Source: Hymenochaete sp. R1 (Eukaryota; Basidiomycota; Agaricomycetes; Hymenochaetales; Hymenochaetaceae). Taken from it: 64,000 nucleotides of DNA. This document shows positions 1 to 9,939 of the stretch, piece after piece. Under the pieces are notes generated by a model, which was not told the DNA's origin, did not search any database, and saw only the letters and a list, made by a program, of their open reading frames with translations. Within the stretch, counting starts at the first letter, position 1. Each line of letters begins with the position of its first letter. The stretch covers positions 124,001 to 188,000 of the forward strand of contig JAFREE010000034.1 of NCBI GenBank assembly GCA_019400425.1, given 5' to 3'. Both the position numbers and the translations under genes were made by a program.

Positions 1-48
1 GCTGCTGCTGCTGTTGTTGTTGTTGCTGCTGCTGCTGTTGCTGCTGGC
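1..48. repeat. CAG/CAA trinucleotide tract (polyGln coding)
   Basis: The plus strand shows uninterrupted gct/gtt triplets, which read as CAG/CAA glutamine codons on the minus strand. The mixture of two codons suggests selection for glutamine rather than a pure slipping microsatellite. Confidence 0.8.
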
Positions 49-100
49 CATAGTGCTGTTGAGTCTGTGCCTGTAGCCCAGGTACGTTGTTGGCCAACAT
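1..100 (-). CDS. N-terminus of a polyglutamine protein, cut by the left edge
   Basis: Read on the minus strand, an ATG at 100 opens a frame beginning MLANNVPGLQAQTQQHYG. It then runs straight into an unbroken glutamine run (mixed CAG and CAA codons) that reaches the window edge. Only about 33 residues are visible, so no function can be assigned. Polyglutamine near the N-terminus is common in fungal transcription and RNA-binding proteins, but that is only a general tendency. There is no in-frame stop just upstream of this ATG, so a further upstream start or exon is possible. Confidence 0.5.
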   Translation of the reverse strand, partial: MLANNVPGLQAQTQQHYGQQQQQQQQQQQQQQQ

Positions 101-227
101 GAAGGCGGAGCCGGGTGAAGACGAGTCGATGAGTAGTGCTGTGTGCGTAGACCGACTGAGAGCGTCACGGCGACAGAGCTTGAAATTAAACCCCGTGGGA
201 ATTTGACAATAACATCCGAATTGCTAG

Positions 228-235
228 TCACGTGA
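228..235. promoter_or_regulatory. TCACGTGA palindrome (E-box)
   Basis: A perfect 8-bp palindrome lies between the polyGln gene (start at 100, minus strand) and the stop of the CCCH gene. CACGTG is the classic target of bHLH factors such as Cbf1 and Pho4. The same 8-mer recurs at 43109-43116. Its role here is inferred only from sequence. Confidence 0.4.
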
Positions 236-380
236 TCAAAAGAAACATTGAAAAACTTTGACCGAATTGGTTCAAGTCAAAGGTTCAAAGAAGTAATGGT
301 ATCGTATTATCAGGGAATAGATCGAAAAGCAGATAGAATAAAGATATCGGGAAAGTGTCTGCTAGTGCACAACTAAACAC

Positions 381-2911
381 CTACGCATGATCTGCCCACG
401 CATCCTTTCCCTTCCCTTTGCTCTTCGATACTCCGTTTGTCAAGGTATCTATCGACTTCAAATCCTCGGATACTGTTCCAAGCGCTTTCAGCGCACCTTC
501 AAATTCCTTTGCGTCAGGTATTCGTTCTCCAATGAGCCCCGCCAACTTGGTGTTCTGGTCTTCAAAGACCTTGACGACGTCTGTTCGGACAACATCCATT
601 ATCCGCGGAAGAATCGCTTCTGCAATCTCGTCCACGGTTGGAAAGTGCGGTACCGGAGGGGCAGAAAGTACTGCCACCGTATGTCGTAGCTCTTCTATTT
701 CCTTGAGGTTGTTCTCCACGCTCTTGTTGAGCCATTGAGTCAAGAGATCGCTTTGGATAAATCTTTCCTGGAACTGCAGAGAAAAAAGATCGGACTTAAA
801 TGAACGGTCAATTGCTGAAGCATGAGTATCCACTGACTTTTATTTGTTCCTCTTTTAAGCTTTGTAATTCCGTCGCAATCTGCTGGTTTCCATCTTTAAG
901 CTCTCCAGTCTGATAAATTAAAGATACTGCTGTATCCGTTAGGAACCTGATATCATGATCTGCCGTCTCCAACTCCTTTGCTAACGACGTAGTCTTTGAA
1001 CCCACTGCTTCAAGATCTTCTTCCATCTTTCTGCGGAGCTGGTCAAGGTGCAATTCTATTTGTCCGTCGATGATGTCCGCATTCTGTTGTTCAGTTTCTA
1101 TCTGTAGGTTTTGCAAGTCTTCAAGCTGAGTTTCGAGTTTTTTAATGGCATGTGCCATTAATCGCATCTGGCGGTCATCCAAGGCTGAAACGGCCGTAGA
1201 TGAAGACTTGACTCGAGGACTCGACGTATTTTCCATTTCGACGTCCAGAGTTTGTTTGGAAGACGATGCTGTTGGTTCCTGTTTCGGCTTTGCCGTATTT
1301 GATAAAAGTTCTTTGACCTGCTTATCCAGACGGCCAAATGACTCGTCCATGGAGATGATTCGCGACCGCAGTTTCCGAGCATCCTCTTCCTCATTTGCTT
1401 CCCTTTCCTCCTCCTCTTTTGTGGGAGGTTTTGGCCGACGCGTGGGCCAAAAGTCTAATCCTATCAGCGTGTTTAAGCTCGCTTCTGCTTTCGCCCTTTC
1501 AGCATCCACTTTCATTTGGACATCCTTAACGGTCTGGTCCATCTGCTTGCGGATACTTTCGGGGAGCTGTGCAGCTCTTTGGGAATTTTGGATCGATTTG
1601 AGTTCTTGAAGCTCGTTTGTATAGTCTCGACATGCATTTCGTGCTGCCACTGCGTCAGATATGTGCCTATGAAGTGAAGTTGAGTGCGATTAGACTTATA
1701 GAGACGCGATATCCGCACTGTATACGCTTTTCCCATATCCTCGTCTTTTCCGACTCTGTCATTTTCTCTTCCTGTTGCTTCCAAATCTGCTGCTTGGGTT
1801 CAGCCTGGGGGTTTAACGGAGACCAAATCTTCGGCATCTGGAAGTGTTTCATGGTAGCTGATGAGGGAGTCGGCGGTGGCGGCAATGCAAAAGTCGTCGT
1901 CGAGTCCGCAGTGTTTGGTGGTGCAGGTTGGTTGTCCGTGTTATTTCTGAGCGAATCAGGCGATGGTGGACGCGGAACGGGATGTTGATATGGTGGTGGT
2001 GGTGGTGGCGGCGGCGGCGGCTTTGACTGCGCTGATCAGTCAAAATCAGAATCGATACTCAAATCAGCCACATGATCATGTGCAGTATTAAGAAGCAACA
2101 ACCATGCCAACACGCGGCAATGGAGTTCGATTGTAGTACTCGCACACTTACAGAAATTTCGACCACTCGTCGGCGACACAGGAGATTCATTGTCAAAGCG
2201 GCTCGTTGTTGAAAAGCTAGGGCGTTTGGAGCCTCGGAAGTTCTCCTCGTCACGGTCATCATAAGCCTTTCTTTTGTCCCGTGTTTCCCATTCTCTCTCC
2301 AAAGGTTTCTTTGGCCCGCTGGGCGGGGGAACTCGTGCACCAGGATACCGTGATACATTATTATCGCCATCGCCAGGCTGATGTTGAGCGCTGACTTCAT
2401 TCAACAGGCCCATGACATCTACGGACGACGAAGAGGACGCTTGTCTGTGCCTCACCTTCTCCCAACCACCCCGACTATCCGGGTTAGGCAGGGTTCCATA
2501 AGCTAATTCTGGTGATTTTGCTTCCGGTTTCACTATTGATCCGTCGTCTCTTGCGCTGCTCCTTGACACGAAGTTAGGTGGTCGAGGGGGTGGTGTCCTA
2601 GGACGTTGTTTATCGCTATACAAGTATGGCGGCGGCCCATTCGATGGCTCGGCGTACTTCCAAGATAGTCCATCGTCTGGGTGCACGAATCTACATTGCC
2701 CAGACTTGAATGTGCACCCTAGCTGGTCTTCAAATCTGGGACCTTTCTTCTTCGGATTGATTCTTGGGTCGCCGAAGTCGTTGTACCACTGTGTAGAGTG
2801 AGCAAGGAGCATGCACATGCGATTCGGAAGGCTCGAGTTAGATAAACCCTACGATAGCCGGAAACATACCATGCATCTTTTAGGTCGTTTGTCCTTGTCT
2901 TTCCAACCCAT
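381..2911 (-). CDS. CCCH-type zinc-finger protein with C-terminal coiled coil
   Basis: Five exons fit the frames and splice consensus: 2911-2870, 2788-2152, 2031-1726, 1649-838 and 773-381, giving about 729 residues. The N-terminus holds a Cys/His module in which one Cys in exon 1 is followed after 25 residues by C-x6-C-x3-H (GCTFKSGQCRFVHP), like an expanded CCCH finger; such fingers usually bind RNA or nucleic acid. Next comes a long basic, Pro/Ser-rich disordered stretch with a polyproline run, then about 350 Glu/Lys/Gln-rich residues with coiled-coil character. The tail is basic (KSKGKGK). The start at 2911 was chosen because it brings the first Cys into frame through a GTATGT intron. I know of no named orthologue. 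Confidence 0.75.
1991..2021. repeat. (TGG)n/(CGG)n tract coding polyproline
   Basis: Consecutive TGG and then CGG triplets on the plus strand encode a run of proline codons (CCG, then CCA) at the start of exon 3 of the CCCH gene. It is a probable length-variable site. Confidence 0.7.
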
Positions 2912-4147
2912 TGATTAACCTAGCAGTGTACCACGCACAATGAAGCAGGGTCGAGGGGAAAAGAGGGGATGCGAGCGAAACAAAGTGGTATCTGTGTAAG
3001 GCGTTCGGGCGTACGCACGGTACTGAAGTCGAAAAGACTTGATTGACCCAAATACGCGATACGTATATAGTAATGATTTGCGTTCCATGTGTGGCCCAAG
3101 TCGATAGGCAATGCAACGGAGAGAGATTCGATGTTTCACACTGAGACTGAGACTGAGGCTGAGACTGCAGTGGAAGTCGATCGAAAAGAAACTACGAGTA
3201 TGGAGTACTTCATATAAAAAAGAAGAAACGACACCAGAAAATCACATACACAAGTCAGATACGAGCTGCAATGAGACTTACCATACTAACACATAATGGA
3301 CTTTATTGACAAAAAAAACGAGACTCTTCAGGATTATTAGCGATTCGGCGAGATGCATGAGTAAAAAGGTAAAACGAGTGTAGAGAGTTTGATTCGGAAG
3401 TAGACTGAGGGCTTATAAATGCATGAAAAAAGATGATCTAATGTGTTGAATAATACTCTGCTCATATACCACAACATGGCACAAACGACCTCTACGCGCT
3501 GTCTTTGAATGATTACTTCTAGATGCACAATACTCATAGCCTAAGAAAGACGAAAGCCACAGTGTCCTTCGAGTCTGGGGTCCTCAAGCTGCAATCGGAT
3601 ACGACGAAAACAACGCGCCGAGGACACGCGGTGGTGTACAAACATAGACTACTTTGGGGCAAATGGTGTACAAATAAAAATACTTCAGCTTCAGCAGTGT
3701 ATCTTTTTTCCCAGTTCTTTTTTTCTCCACGAAAGAAAAACGATACTTTGACTCTGTCTCCAATGGATATCATCATAAGTTGTAATTTTTTGAGAAAAAA
3801 AAAGAGAAAAAAGAGAATTGAGGAGGAGTGAAGCAAAGGCGAGGAGTCTTTAATGCAGGGTAGGCAAACAGTAGCAAACACGTGATGAGTGTTGAAATAT
3901 TTAATTACGTCGAATCTCAAGTTGAACTCGCCAACCCTTCTTTTTCTTTCTCCTACCACCAGCGATCCCCTTCTTACCCAACCCCCTCCCTCCGTCGTCG
4001 AGCACGTTGTCGACGTAGTCGTCGTGCTCCGCTTTGTAGTCGCCCAACACGTCCGCATTAACTAGCTTCGTCACTTACGACCGCCCTTCGCGCTCCGTTC
4101 CCCCTCCAACTTCACTCAGCCCCTCTCACTCCGTCAGTGTCAAGTAT
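2912..4147. other. Intergenic region between two divergent genes
   Basis: This 1.2-kb stretch separates the CCCH gene (minus) from the membrane coiled-coil gene (plus) and should hold both promoters. The plus strand is strongly pyrimidine-rich from about 3940 to 4140, as is usual for basidiomycete promoters. A CACGTG lies at 3879-3884. Five CTGAGA-like hexamers lie at 3141-3170. A coding-like minus-strand reading of about 50 codons ends at 3901 (see findings). No conserved gene was recognised. Confidence 0.6.
3141..3170. repeat. Imperfect CTGAGA hexamer repeat, five units
   Basis: Five head-to-tail units follow one another: three close copies of ctgaga/ctgagg, one more ctgaga, and a final diverged ctgcag. 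They lie in the leader side of the CCCH gene. It looks like a simple satellite with no evident function. Confidence 0.7.
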
Positions 4148-5558
4148 ATGGCTAATCCATCCTCTTCCCACCACGACCGTGACCGCGAACGTGAAAGGGA
4201 GCGTGTCGTTCGTGAGCGGTACGTTTTTCTGTCTTATTATTGCATGCTCGCGAATACTGATTTGGCTTATGCCTCCAGTTCGCATCATCACCACAGAACG
4301 ATCTCGAGCACGACTCTCCTTCTAATCCTCTCGCTTGTCCTCGCTGTACTGGCAGTCATGCTCTCACTTCCGTCGACTCGTAGTATTGGCAGTCAGATTG
4401 GTAACTCACTTGCCAACCCTAATGACCGTCATCGTGCAGGAGCTGGTGGAGATGATCCCATTTCTAACGGCGCCGGTCTTTGGGGCTCATTTTTCAACCC
4501 GCGCCGCTCAGAGGCTCTCGTCGCTCGTGAACATTCCGTTGCAAAGCGCGAGTCGGAAGTCGCCATGCGTGAAGCGGACATGCTTGCCAATGCTCTCGTT
4601 ACCTGTAATCCGATTGCGACTATCACCGAAATTGTCGAGCAAGTGCCTCCCGTGCAGACCATCTACAAGGAGGTTGTTCACCACAGTGTCGAGAATGCTG
4701 TTGCCCCAGCAGTCCCTACGCAAGCACCAATCGACCCGAACACGACTGAGCTCACCCGTCGCATTGAGGAGCTTATCCAACGTGAGACGAAGGTTGCCGA
4801 GCGCGAGAAGGACATGGGTCGCCGCGAAGAGCATTTGAACCGCCGCGAGAACGATGCGTCGCGTCGCGAAGCGTGGATCATTGAACAACTCATGTGCGCG
4901 CGTCTTTCCTTTCTTTTACATCATCAAATCTGACTTTTGCGTCCGTCGTGACACAGTGCTCTCGGTAACGACCCGCATGTGATTGAGGAGGAATACGTTG
5001 TCGAGACTCCGGGAAAGCGCAAGAAGGTACCTCTTTCGAATCCCCGCCGCTCCGAGCTTTGAGACGAAGGAGGTCCGCGGCCGTCTCTTCTGTTTTCTTT
5101 TCCCGAATATGTACGGACCCGTCCCTTTGCCCCAATCCAATCCCTCCTTCGTCCGGGTTTCGGGACGGCCCAACTTCCTGTCCCTCATGTGAACATCCCG
5201 ATCTGACCATCTTCCCCCTTTTTTTCAGGCGTCCCCTCCACCGCCCCTTGAGCCCGAGATCCCACCAGTAAAAGTCACCGAAAGGCGTTCCCCTCCCACA
5301 CCAGCACCTGTCGTCCCTAATGTCAGCCCGGCACCGGCTCCCGCTAGCACTCGTCCTGCCGCATTTCCTCTTCCTGTCTCATTCTCCACGTCATCTGAAC
5401 CGCCCAGTATCCCGACCTATGTTTCTGAGGTTATTTTCGATCACAGGCCTCCAGTTCCGGAGCCTGAACCCGAACCAGAATATTACGAAGAGTACGAGGA
5501 TGAAGAAGAACCGCCGGTCATAAGGCGAACCTATCGGCCACGCGTTCCAGCGTGGTGA
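4148..5558 (+). CDS. Single-pass membrane protein with RE-rich coiled coil, unnamed
   Basis: Four exons are suggested: start at 4148, introns near 4219-4279, 4894-4956 and 5027-5228, stop TGA at 5558. The N-terminus is short and rich in Arg, Glu and His. One hydrophobic segment follows (TLLLILSLVLAVLAVMLSL), most likely a signal anchor. The rest is a long charged region with repeated R-E pairs (RESEVAMREADM, RREEHLNRREND) that should form a coiled coil, then a Pro-rich stretch, an acidic patch (EEYEDEEE) and a basic tail. The architecture suggests a membrane-anchored tether or scaffold, but that is inference, and I recognise no family. The three introns at conserved consensus sites and the long open exons argue strongly that the gene is real. 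Confidence 0.75.
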
Positions 5559-6227
5559 TTGTTTCCTGTGCTCTCCTTGCATTTTTTTGGACGCTTGACG
5601 AGTGTAATGACAGCACCTGCTGTGTGGGTGTGCCCTGACGCCGTTTTCTGTGATTTTTACTGCGTTTCGGAGGCTTACTTTTTTGTTTCTGTTCCGCTTG
5701 CTTCCACCTTTCTGAATTTCTTTCCTTGCATCTCCATGATTCCCTATAACCTCCATCCACATCCGCGCGATACCTTAACCTCTAAACAACTCTGATGACT
5801 CCTGCTAACGAACGTTGAAAACCTCACATTCCATACTTATACACTCACTCTTCTCGGATGGACGGTTATTCTGCCGTCAGGTCTGTATGTCACTTGTTTT
5901 TTTTCTTCCTTTCTCTTCGCGTTTGTATATTCTCCTTCGTAGTGTAGACAATGCTGTCGGGCCGAGCCTGGCGTCTCTTCGTAGAATGTACCGTCGCCGT
6001 AGAGGAATGAAAAGTGAAATACGACCTGACCTTGACAATGAATTACGAATGTAACGAAGCTAGTTGGGAAGTCAAGCAACCTATCTGGTCACTCTGGCTG
6101 GTATTCTAGATTGATTCAGATTCATGGATCGGAAAGATGTAGCCTTAACACTCCTTTCAGCCTAGAGTCAAACTGTTTAATAATAACTATATTATCACAC
6201 TGCAGGTATGAGCTGCGTGGGAAAAGC
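5559..6227. other. Intergenic, no gene seen
   Basis: This holds the 3' flank of the membrane coiled-coil gene and the 5' flank of the tRNA gene. It has T-rich stretches but no convincing coding frame. Confidence 0.6.
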
Positions 6228-6320
6228 GGTCCCTTAGCACAGTTGGTAGTGCTTTGTACTTATGAGGTTATCTCTGCCTTTGATATGCAAAGGTCCCGAG
6301 TTCGAGTCTCGGAGGGACCA
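6228..6320 (+). tRNA. tRNA-Ile (anticodon UAU) with a 20-nt intron
   Basis: The 7-bp acceptor stem (GGTCCCT with AGGGACC), D arm (GCAC/GTGC), anticodon stem (TTGTA/TGCAA, with one G-T pair) and T arm (CCGAG/CTCGG, loop TTCGAGT) all fold. The loop reads CTTATG before the intron and A after it, so the anticodon is TAT at positions 34-36, with a 20-nt intron after position 37, the canonical site. This tRNA reads the rare isoleucine codon AUA. The discriminator base is A. Confidence 0.92.
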
Positions 6321-6340
6321 CTTGTATTTGTATGGCAAAC

Positions 6341-6345
6341 TTTTT
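6341..6345 (+). terminator. RNA polymerase III T-run terminator
   Basis: Five T residues lie 20 nt past the 3' end of tRNA-Ile(UAU), the usual Pol III stop signal. Confidence 0.6.
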
Positions 6346-6533
6346 AGTCTCTCTTCTTTTTCTTTCCCCTTCCCGAGCGTTCGTCTTATCCTCTCAAACG
6401 TACATTTACGCATCAGAGTTTTAAGTATAAAAAAAGGTGAGCATTTTCTTAGTCGTTTAGTGTAAAACGGTCCTCGCCTCGCGCGCTGTCCAGTTTTGTC
6501 GAAAGGAAGAAAGAAGCCCACCCTCTCCTCCTC

Positions 6534-6538
6534 AAAAA
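6534..6538 (-). terminator. RNA polymerase III T-run terminator
   Basis: Five A residues on the plus strand (T5 on the transcribed sense) lie 16 nt past the 3' end of the minus-strand tRNA-Ile(AAU). Confidence 0.6.
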
Positions 6539-6554
6539 GAAGATTTCGTTCATT

Positions 6555-6628
6555 TGGCCCGTACGGGGGTCGAACCCGCGACCTTGGCGTTATTAGCACC
6601 ACGCTCTAACCAACTGAGCTAACCGGCC
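6555..6628 (-). tRNA. tRNA-Ile (anticodon AAU), intronless
   Basis: The 74-nt sequence begins GGCCGGTTAGCTCAGTTGG, the very conserved eukaryotic tRNA-Ile(AAU) start. It has loop CTAATAA with anticodon AAT, T arm GCGGG/CCCGT and acceptor partner ending GGGCC plus discriminator A. Deamination of A34 to inosine would let it read AUU, AUC and AUA. It faces the other isoleucine tRNA tail to tail. Confidence 0.95.
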
Positions 6629-6814
6629 TTGTCTGACATTTAACTAAGTTGTGCTATATCTAGTTTGAGTGCGAGAAGCCGTGAAAGCACAACAATCTTG
6701 GATTACCCTTTCTACCCGCCTGATCGATCGAGCATACGGCATTAACGTGCTCGTGTATACGGGACCGCAATACCCACATGTAAAGAGCAGAAAATTAAAG
6801 GAAGAGAAACACTA

Positions 6815-7936
6815 TTACACAGACCCATCCGATAACAGGACTTCCTGGCACCCACCGTTTGTCAAATCGATAAAGCGGGTCCCGACGCGATGACCTTGCT
6901 CAGCGGAGTGCGTGATCCAGACGATAGCTTTGGTGCCTCCGAAGCCGTCTACTGAAGACAAGGAAGAGGCGTTGTGTTTAATGATTTCGAGGAGAGACTT
7001 TTCCACTTTGGCGGATGAGTCGGCGTCGAGGGCTGACGTTGGTTCTGGTGTGCAGGAGAGGTAAAGTTTGTTGTTAGCTTGTACGGATCGTGGGGCACAG
7101 AGGAATGAATACGAAACGTTTTCGTTGAAGTTGAAAGAGAGCACCGAGAAAATACCTCCACTTACCATCCAATAAAAGCACATCCGCGCATTCCAGCCCA
7201 ACCGCACATGCCAACGCAATCCTCTGCGCCTCACCCCCACTCAACGTCGTCCAGCCTCTCTCCCAGAGCCCCTCCTCAACACCCCACTTCCCCGCAATCT
7301 GTACTGCTCTTTCCCACGCGGAATTTTCCAGATTCTGGGCACGGAAGTTTGGGTTATATTCGTGGTGGGCGCGAGATTTGGCGCGAGATTTGTGGGCGGT
7401 ATAGGATGAGAGGGTCGCTATGAAGTCTTTTGGAGTGCCTGGAAGGAGGGAGGGCCTTTGGGGGACGTAGAGAACATGAGTGCGATACGTTGGGACGCCT
7501 GCCATAATTTGAAATTTCATTTCATTAGATATCTTTTCTAGTGAAGCTCTACATTACGTGCACTCACCAAGCTTCTGTGGCTTTCTATCATCGTACCACA
7601 ACCGGAGAATATCAAAAAAGTTCACAACTTGTTATTTTTGGAAGTGTTTTGTGAGCCAAGGTGGGCAATGCTTACTGCCCACGGAACAGGACCTCTCCTT
7701 CGTCATACACCTGAAGATGAGCCAGACATCTCAGTAACGTCGATTTTCTAGTACATGGTTAGCAAGATCATATCAGTGGTGGTATAGATAATCACGACCT
7801 ACCCACTTCCACTCTTCCCCTGTAGCATAACTACATCTCCTTCACGGACGTCAAAAGATACGCCCTCCAGTAACTTTTTATTCCCGTCGATCGAAATACT
7901 GATATCCTTAACACGAAGAATCGGGTCGGAAGACAT
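6815..7936 (-). CDS. ABC transporter ATPase subunit, STAR1/FetA (YbbL) type
   Basis: This is a stand-alone nucleotide-binding domain of about 270 residues in five or six exons. It begins MSSDPILRVKDISISIDG. Walker A is GKSGSGKST (split by an intron after the second Gly), the Q-loop is YVPQRPSLLPGTP, the signature is LSGGEAQRIALA, Walker B is VLLLDEPTSALD and the H-loop is WITHS. All ATPase residues are present, so it should hydrolyse ATP. There is no membrane domain. In this family (bacterial FetA/YbbL, plant STAR1) the ATPase pairs with a separate small membrane protein, and none lies nearby. The substrate is unknown; metal tolerance roles are known for relatives. The small exon between the Walker A and Q-loop exons is the least certain part. 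Confidence 0.82.
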
Positions 7937-8340
7937 GGTTCAAGTAGATCTAGCTCACAGAGTTGACTTTTGAAAAACAGAACTCCAGTCGGTACAAGTC
8001 GGTAGCAAAGTCGAGTTCTCAGGCAACGCGACGCGCGCGATGACGTTCCACATGGCCCAAATAGGCTCAAACAAAGTCACACATCCCAAGACGGACGCGC
8101 AAACTTGCGATTTCCTCTGAACGTGAATTGGGATTCGGGTCATGGTTATATCTGCTGCACATGGACTTCAAGTTAAAAACGGTCTGAGTCGCATAGAATC
8201 AGAACAGAGTTGATAAGAAAAGGGAGAGCACGGAGGAAAGTGAGGACTAAGTATATATGCGGAGATGTAATGTATCTATTGCAGGGTTCGGGTGGTTTAA
8301 GTCAAGAATATTATCGTTTTATCGTCCAAGAGACCATTGA
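7937..8340. other. Intergenic, no gene seen
   Basis: This lies between the start of the ABC ATPase gene and the stop of TOM40, both on the minus strand. It should contain the ATPase promoter. No coding frame with intron support was found. Confidence 0.55.
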
Positions 8341-9660
8341 TCAGGGGTACGATCCGGGAGGTGGAGGAGGATACGCTCCGGCTTGAGGAGGCACCATGCC
8401 CAGCTCCTCGGGCGTCAAGCTCGAGCTTTCAATCATCACACCGACACCAACCTTGGCCGCGTTCTACATTACGAAGTTCGATGAGCTGAGTCTTACGAAA
8501 AAAAAGATAATAATCCATACCTTGAAGTGATCGATCTCTCCAGCAACCATGAATGCAAACGTCGGAGCAAACCGTTGTTCGAGCATCGCTGATACTTTCC
8601 CGGTCGAGTCCAGCTGCGCCCTGAACGTCGCCATACGCAGATCATATTTTGCGCCCAACGTCGCAACACCCTCCCGTTTCCCATTCGCCGTTACCACCTG
8701 CAAGTCAGCAGCAGCCTCGACCTTTTCGTTCAGCTTCTGCCAATACGTCGCATTCAGTAAACCCATCGATTGGAACTGTGCAGTCGCAATCCACGACTTA
8801 TCCGTTGCAGTGTACTTGGCAAGATACGTGGGCGCGGTAGGGATCTCCATAGGCCCGCCTCGTTGCATGAGTACTTCCGTACCCATAGCGAGATTCGGGG
8901 TGATAGACTGGAGGTATGAACCGATAAAAAGACCAGACAGGTCGGTTGGAGACGGGTTAAGCGCTTTGAGGTTAACCGAGAAGTCCTGGCCCTGGTAATC
9001 GTGTTCCATCTGTATCATGCTGGACCCCGGTTGCTGTGAAAGCTGAAAAGAAATGTGAGCGCTGAAAAGCTATTACATTGGAAGTTCAGCTCACTTGGAT
9101 TTGGGCCTTTGTAACATTTTTATCCGTCCACCCTGAGTTAAAGCGTCCGTTGACGGTGCCTTCGTGATCTACACCACCTTGGAGGAATATCTTAAGGATG
9201 GAGTCAAAATCAGGTGAAACGAAAAGAGTGGACACGACATACTTTTGAGTTGGCAAAGATAGCACCAAAGTTATACGAAGGCAGCTGTGTTTGTGACGCA
9301 AGGGAGAAGGAATGGGTGACTTGGAAAGCGGGGTTTACAGAGAGCGCTTTGGTCAAATCGGCGCGAGCACCATCGAAGATGTAGTTGGTCAAGTGCGTCG
9401 CTGCATGACACGTCAAACAAGAACAAAAAAAGGAAGCTCTATAAGATATTTTGCATACACTTTACCTCCTTCTGCAAACTCTCAGAGTTTCCCGGATACG
9501 TCAGACCGCGTTCCGCTCGCCAGCGTGAAAAACGGTCAATGACGTTGGTGACGGGGGATAAGAAGGACGAAGATGGCGACGGAGCCGACACCGAAGGTAA
9601 AGACGGGACAGGCAGCGTCGGCAGAGAATATTTTTCGTTCGACGATGTGCTGGCAGCCAT
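8341..9660 (-). CDS. TOM40: Mitochondrial outer-membrane translocase Tom40
   Basis: Tom40 is the beta-barrel pore through which almost all nuclear-encoded mitochondrial precursors cross the outer membrane. The start at 9660 opens a Ser/Pro-rich N-terminal segment, followed by the family-typical block around FSRWRAERGLTYPG, then THLTNYIFDGARADLTKAL. The porin_3 barrel strands follow (NGRFNSGWTDKNVTKAQIQ, DFSVNLKALNP, ATLGAKYDLRMATFRAQLDS). The C-terminus carries a Pro-rich extension ending PPPPPGSYP. About five exons are needed; the join after KEVK uses a GTATGC donor and a TGCAG acceptor. The gene is intact. It starts 280 bp from the divergent GT15 gene. Confidence 0.95.
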
Positions 9661-9939
9661 AGTCGTTGTGGGCGACGTCGACGACGGACAGTGGTGGACG
9701 ATGGACGATGTCTCCTAGGCCGTCTCTAACGAAAATTCAGAATTTCCCGTTAAATGTCGCATGAAGAAATGATCGACGTAATGATCGACGTATTGCTTAA
9801 CTTTCCCGCAGCAACTGTCGGATTGACCGTGTCCCTTGGCTTCGGATTCCCCTCACTGCTTGACAACCTTCGCTCACTTCCCACTTCATTACACGCTCGT
9901 CGTCGTCGCTGTTGGCGGAAACTTACTCGGGTGGTCATC
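9661..9939. promoter_or_regulatory. Divergent promoter, TOM40 and GT15 gene
   Basis: The two start codons point away from each other across 279 bp, so their promoters must overlap or be shared. The plus-strand frame of the GT15 gene is also open upstream to an ATG at 9754, which leaves some doubt about the true start there. Confidence 0.5.

Noticed and set aside
3534..4058. Long minus-strand open frame of 174 codons upstream of the membrane coiled-coil gene
   Set aside because: The composition (Thr, Ser, Phe and Lys runs from A/T and CT tracts) fits low-complexity promoter DNA read backwards, not a protein. A different frame in part of it is more coding-like and is reported as a finding.
9754..9939. 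Upstream ATG that would lengthen the GT15 mannosyltransferase by about 62 residues
   Set aside because: The family has a short cytosolic tail before the signal anchor, and the added residues look unlike it. The later ATG fits better, though the frame is open and this is not settled.
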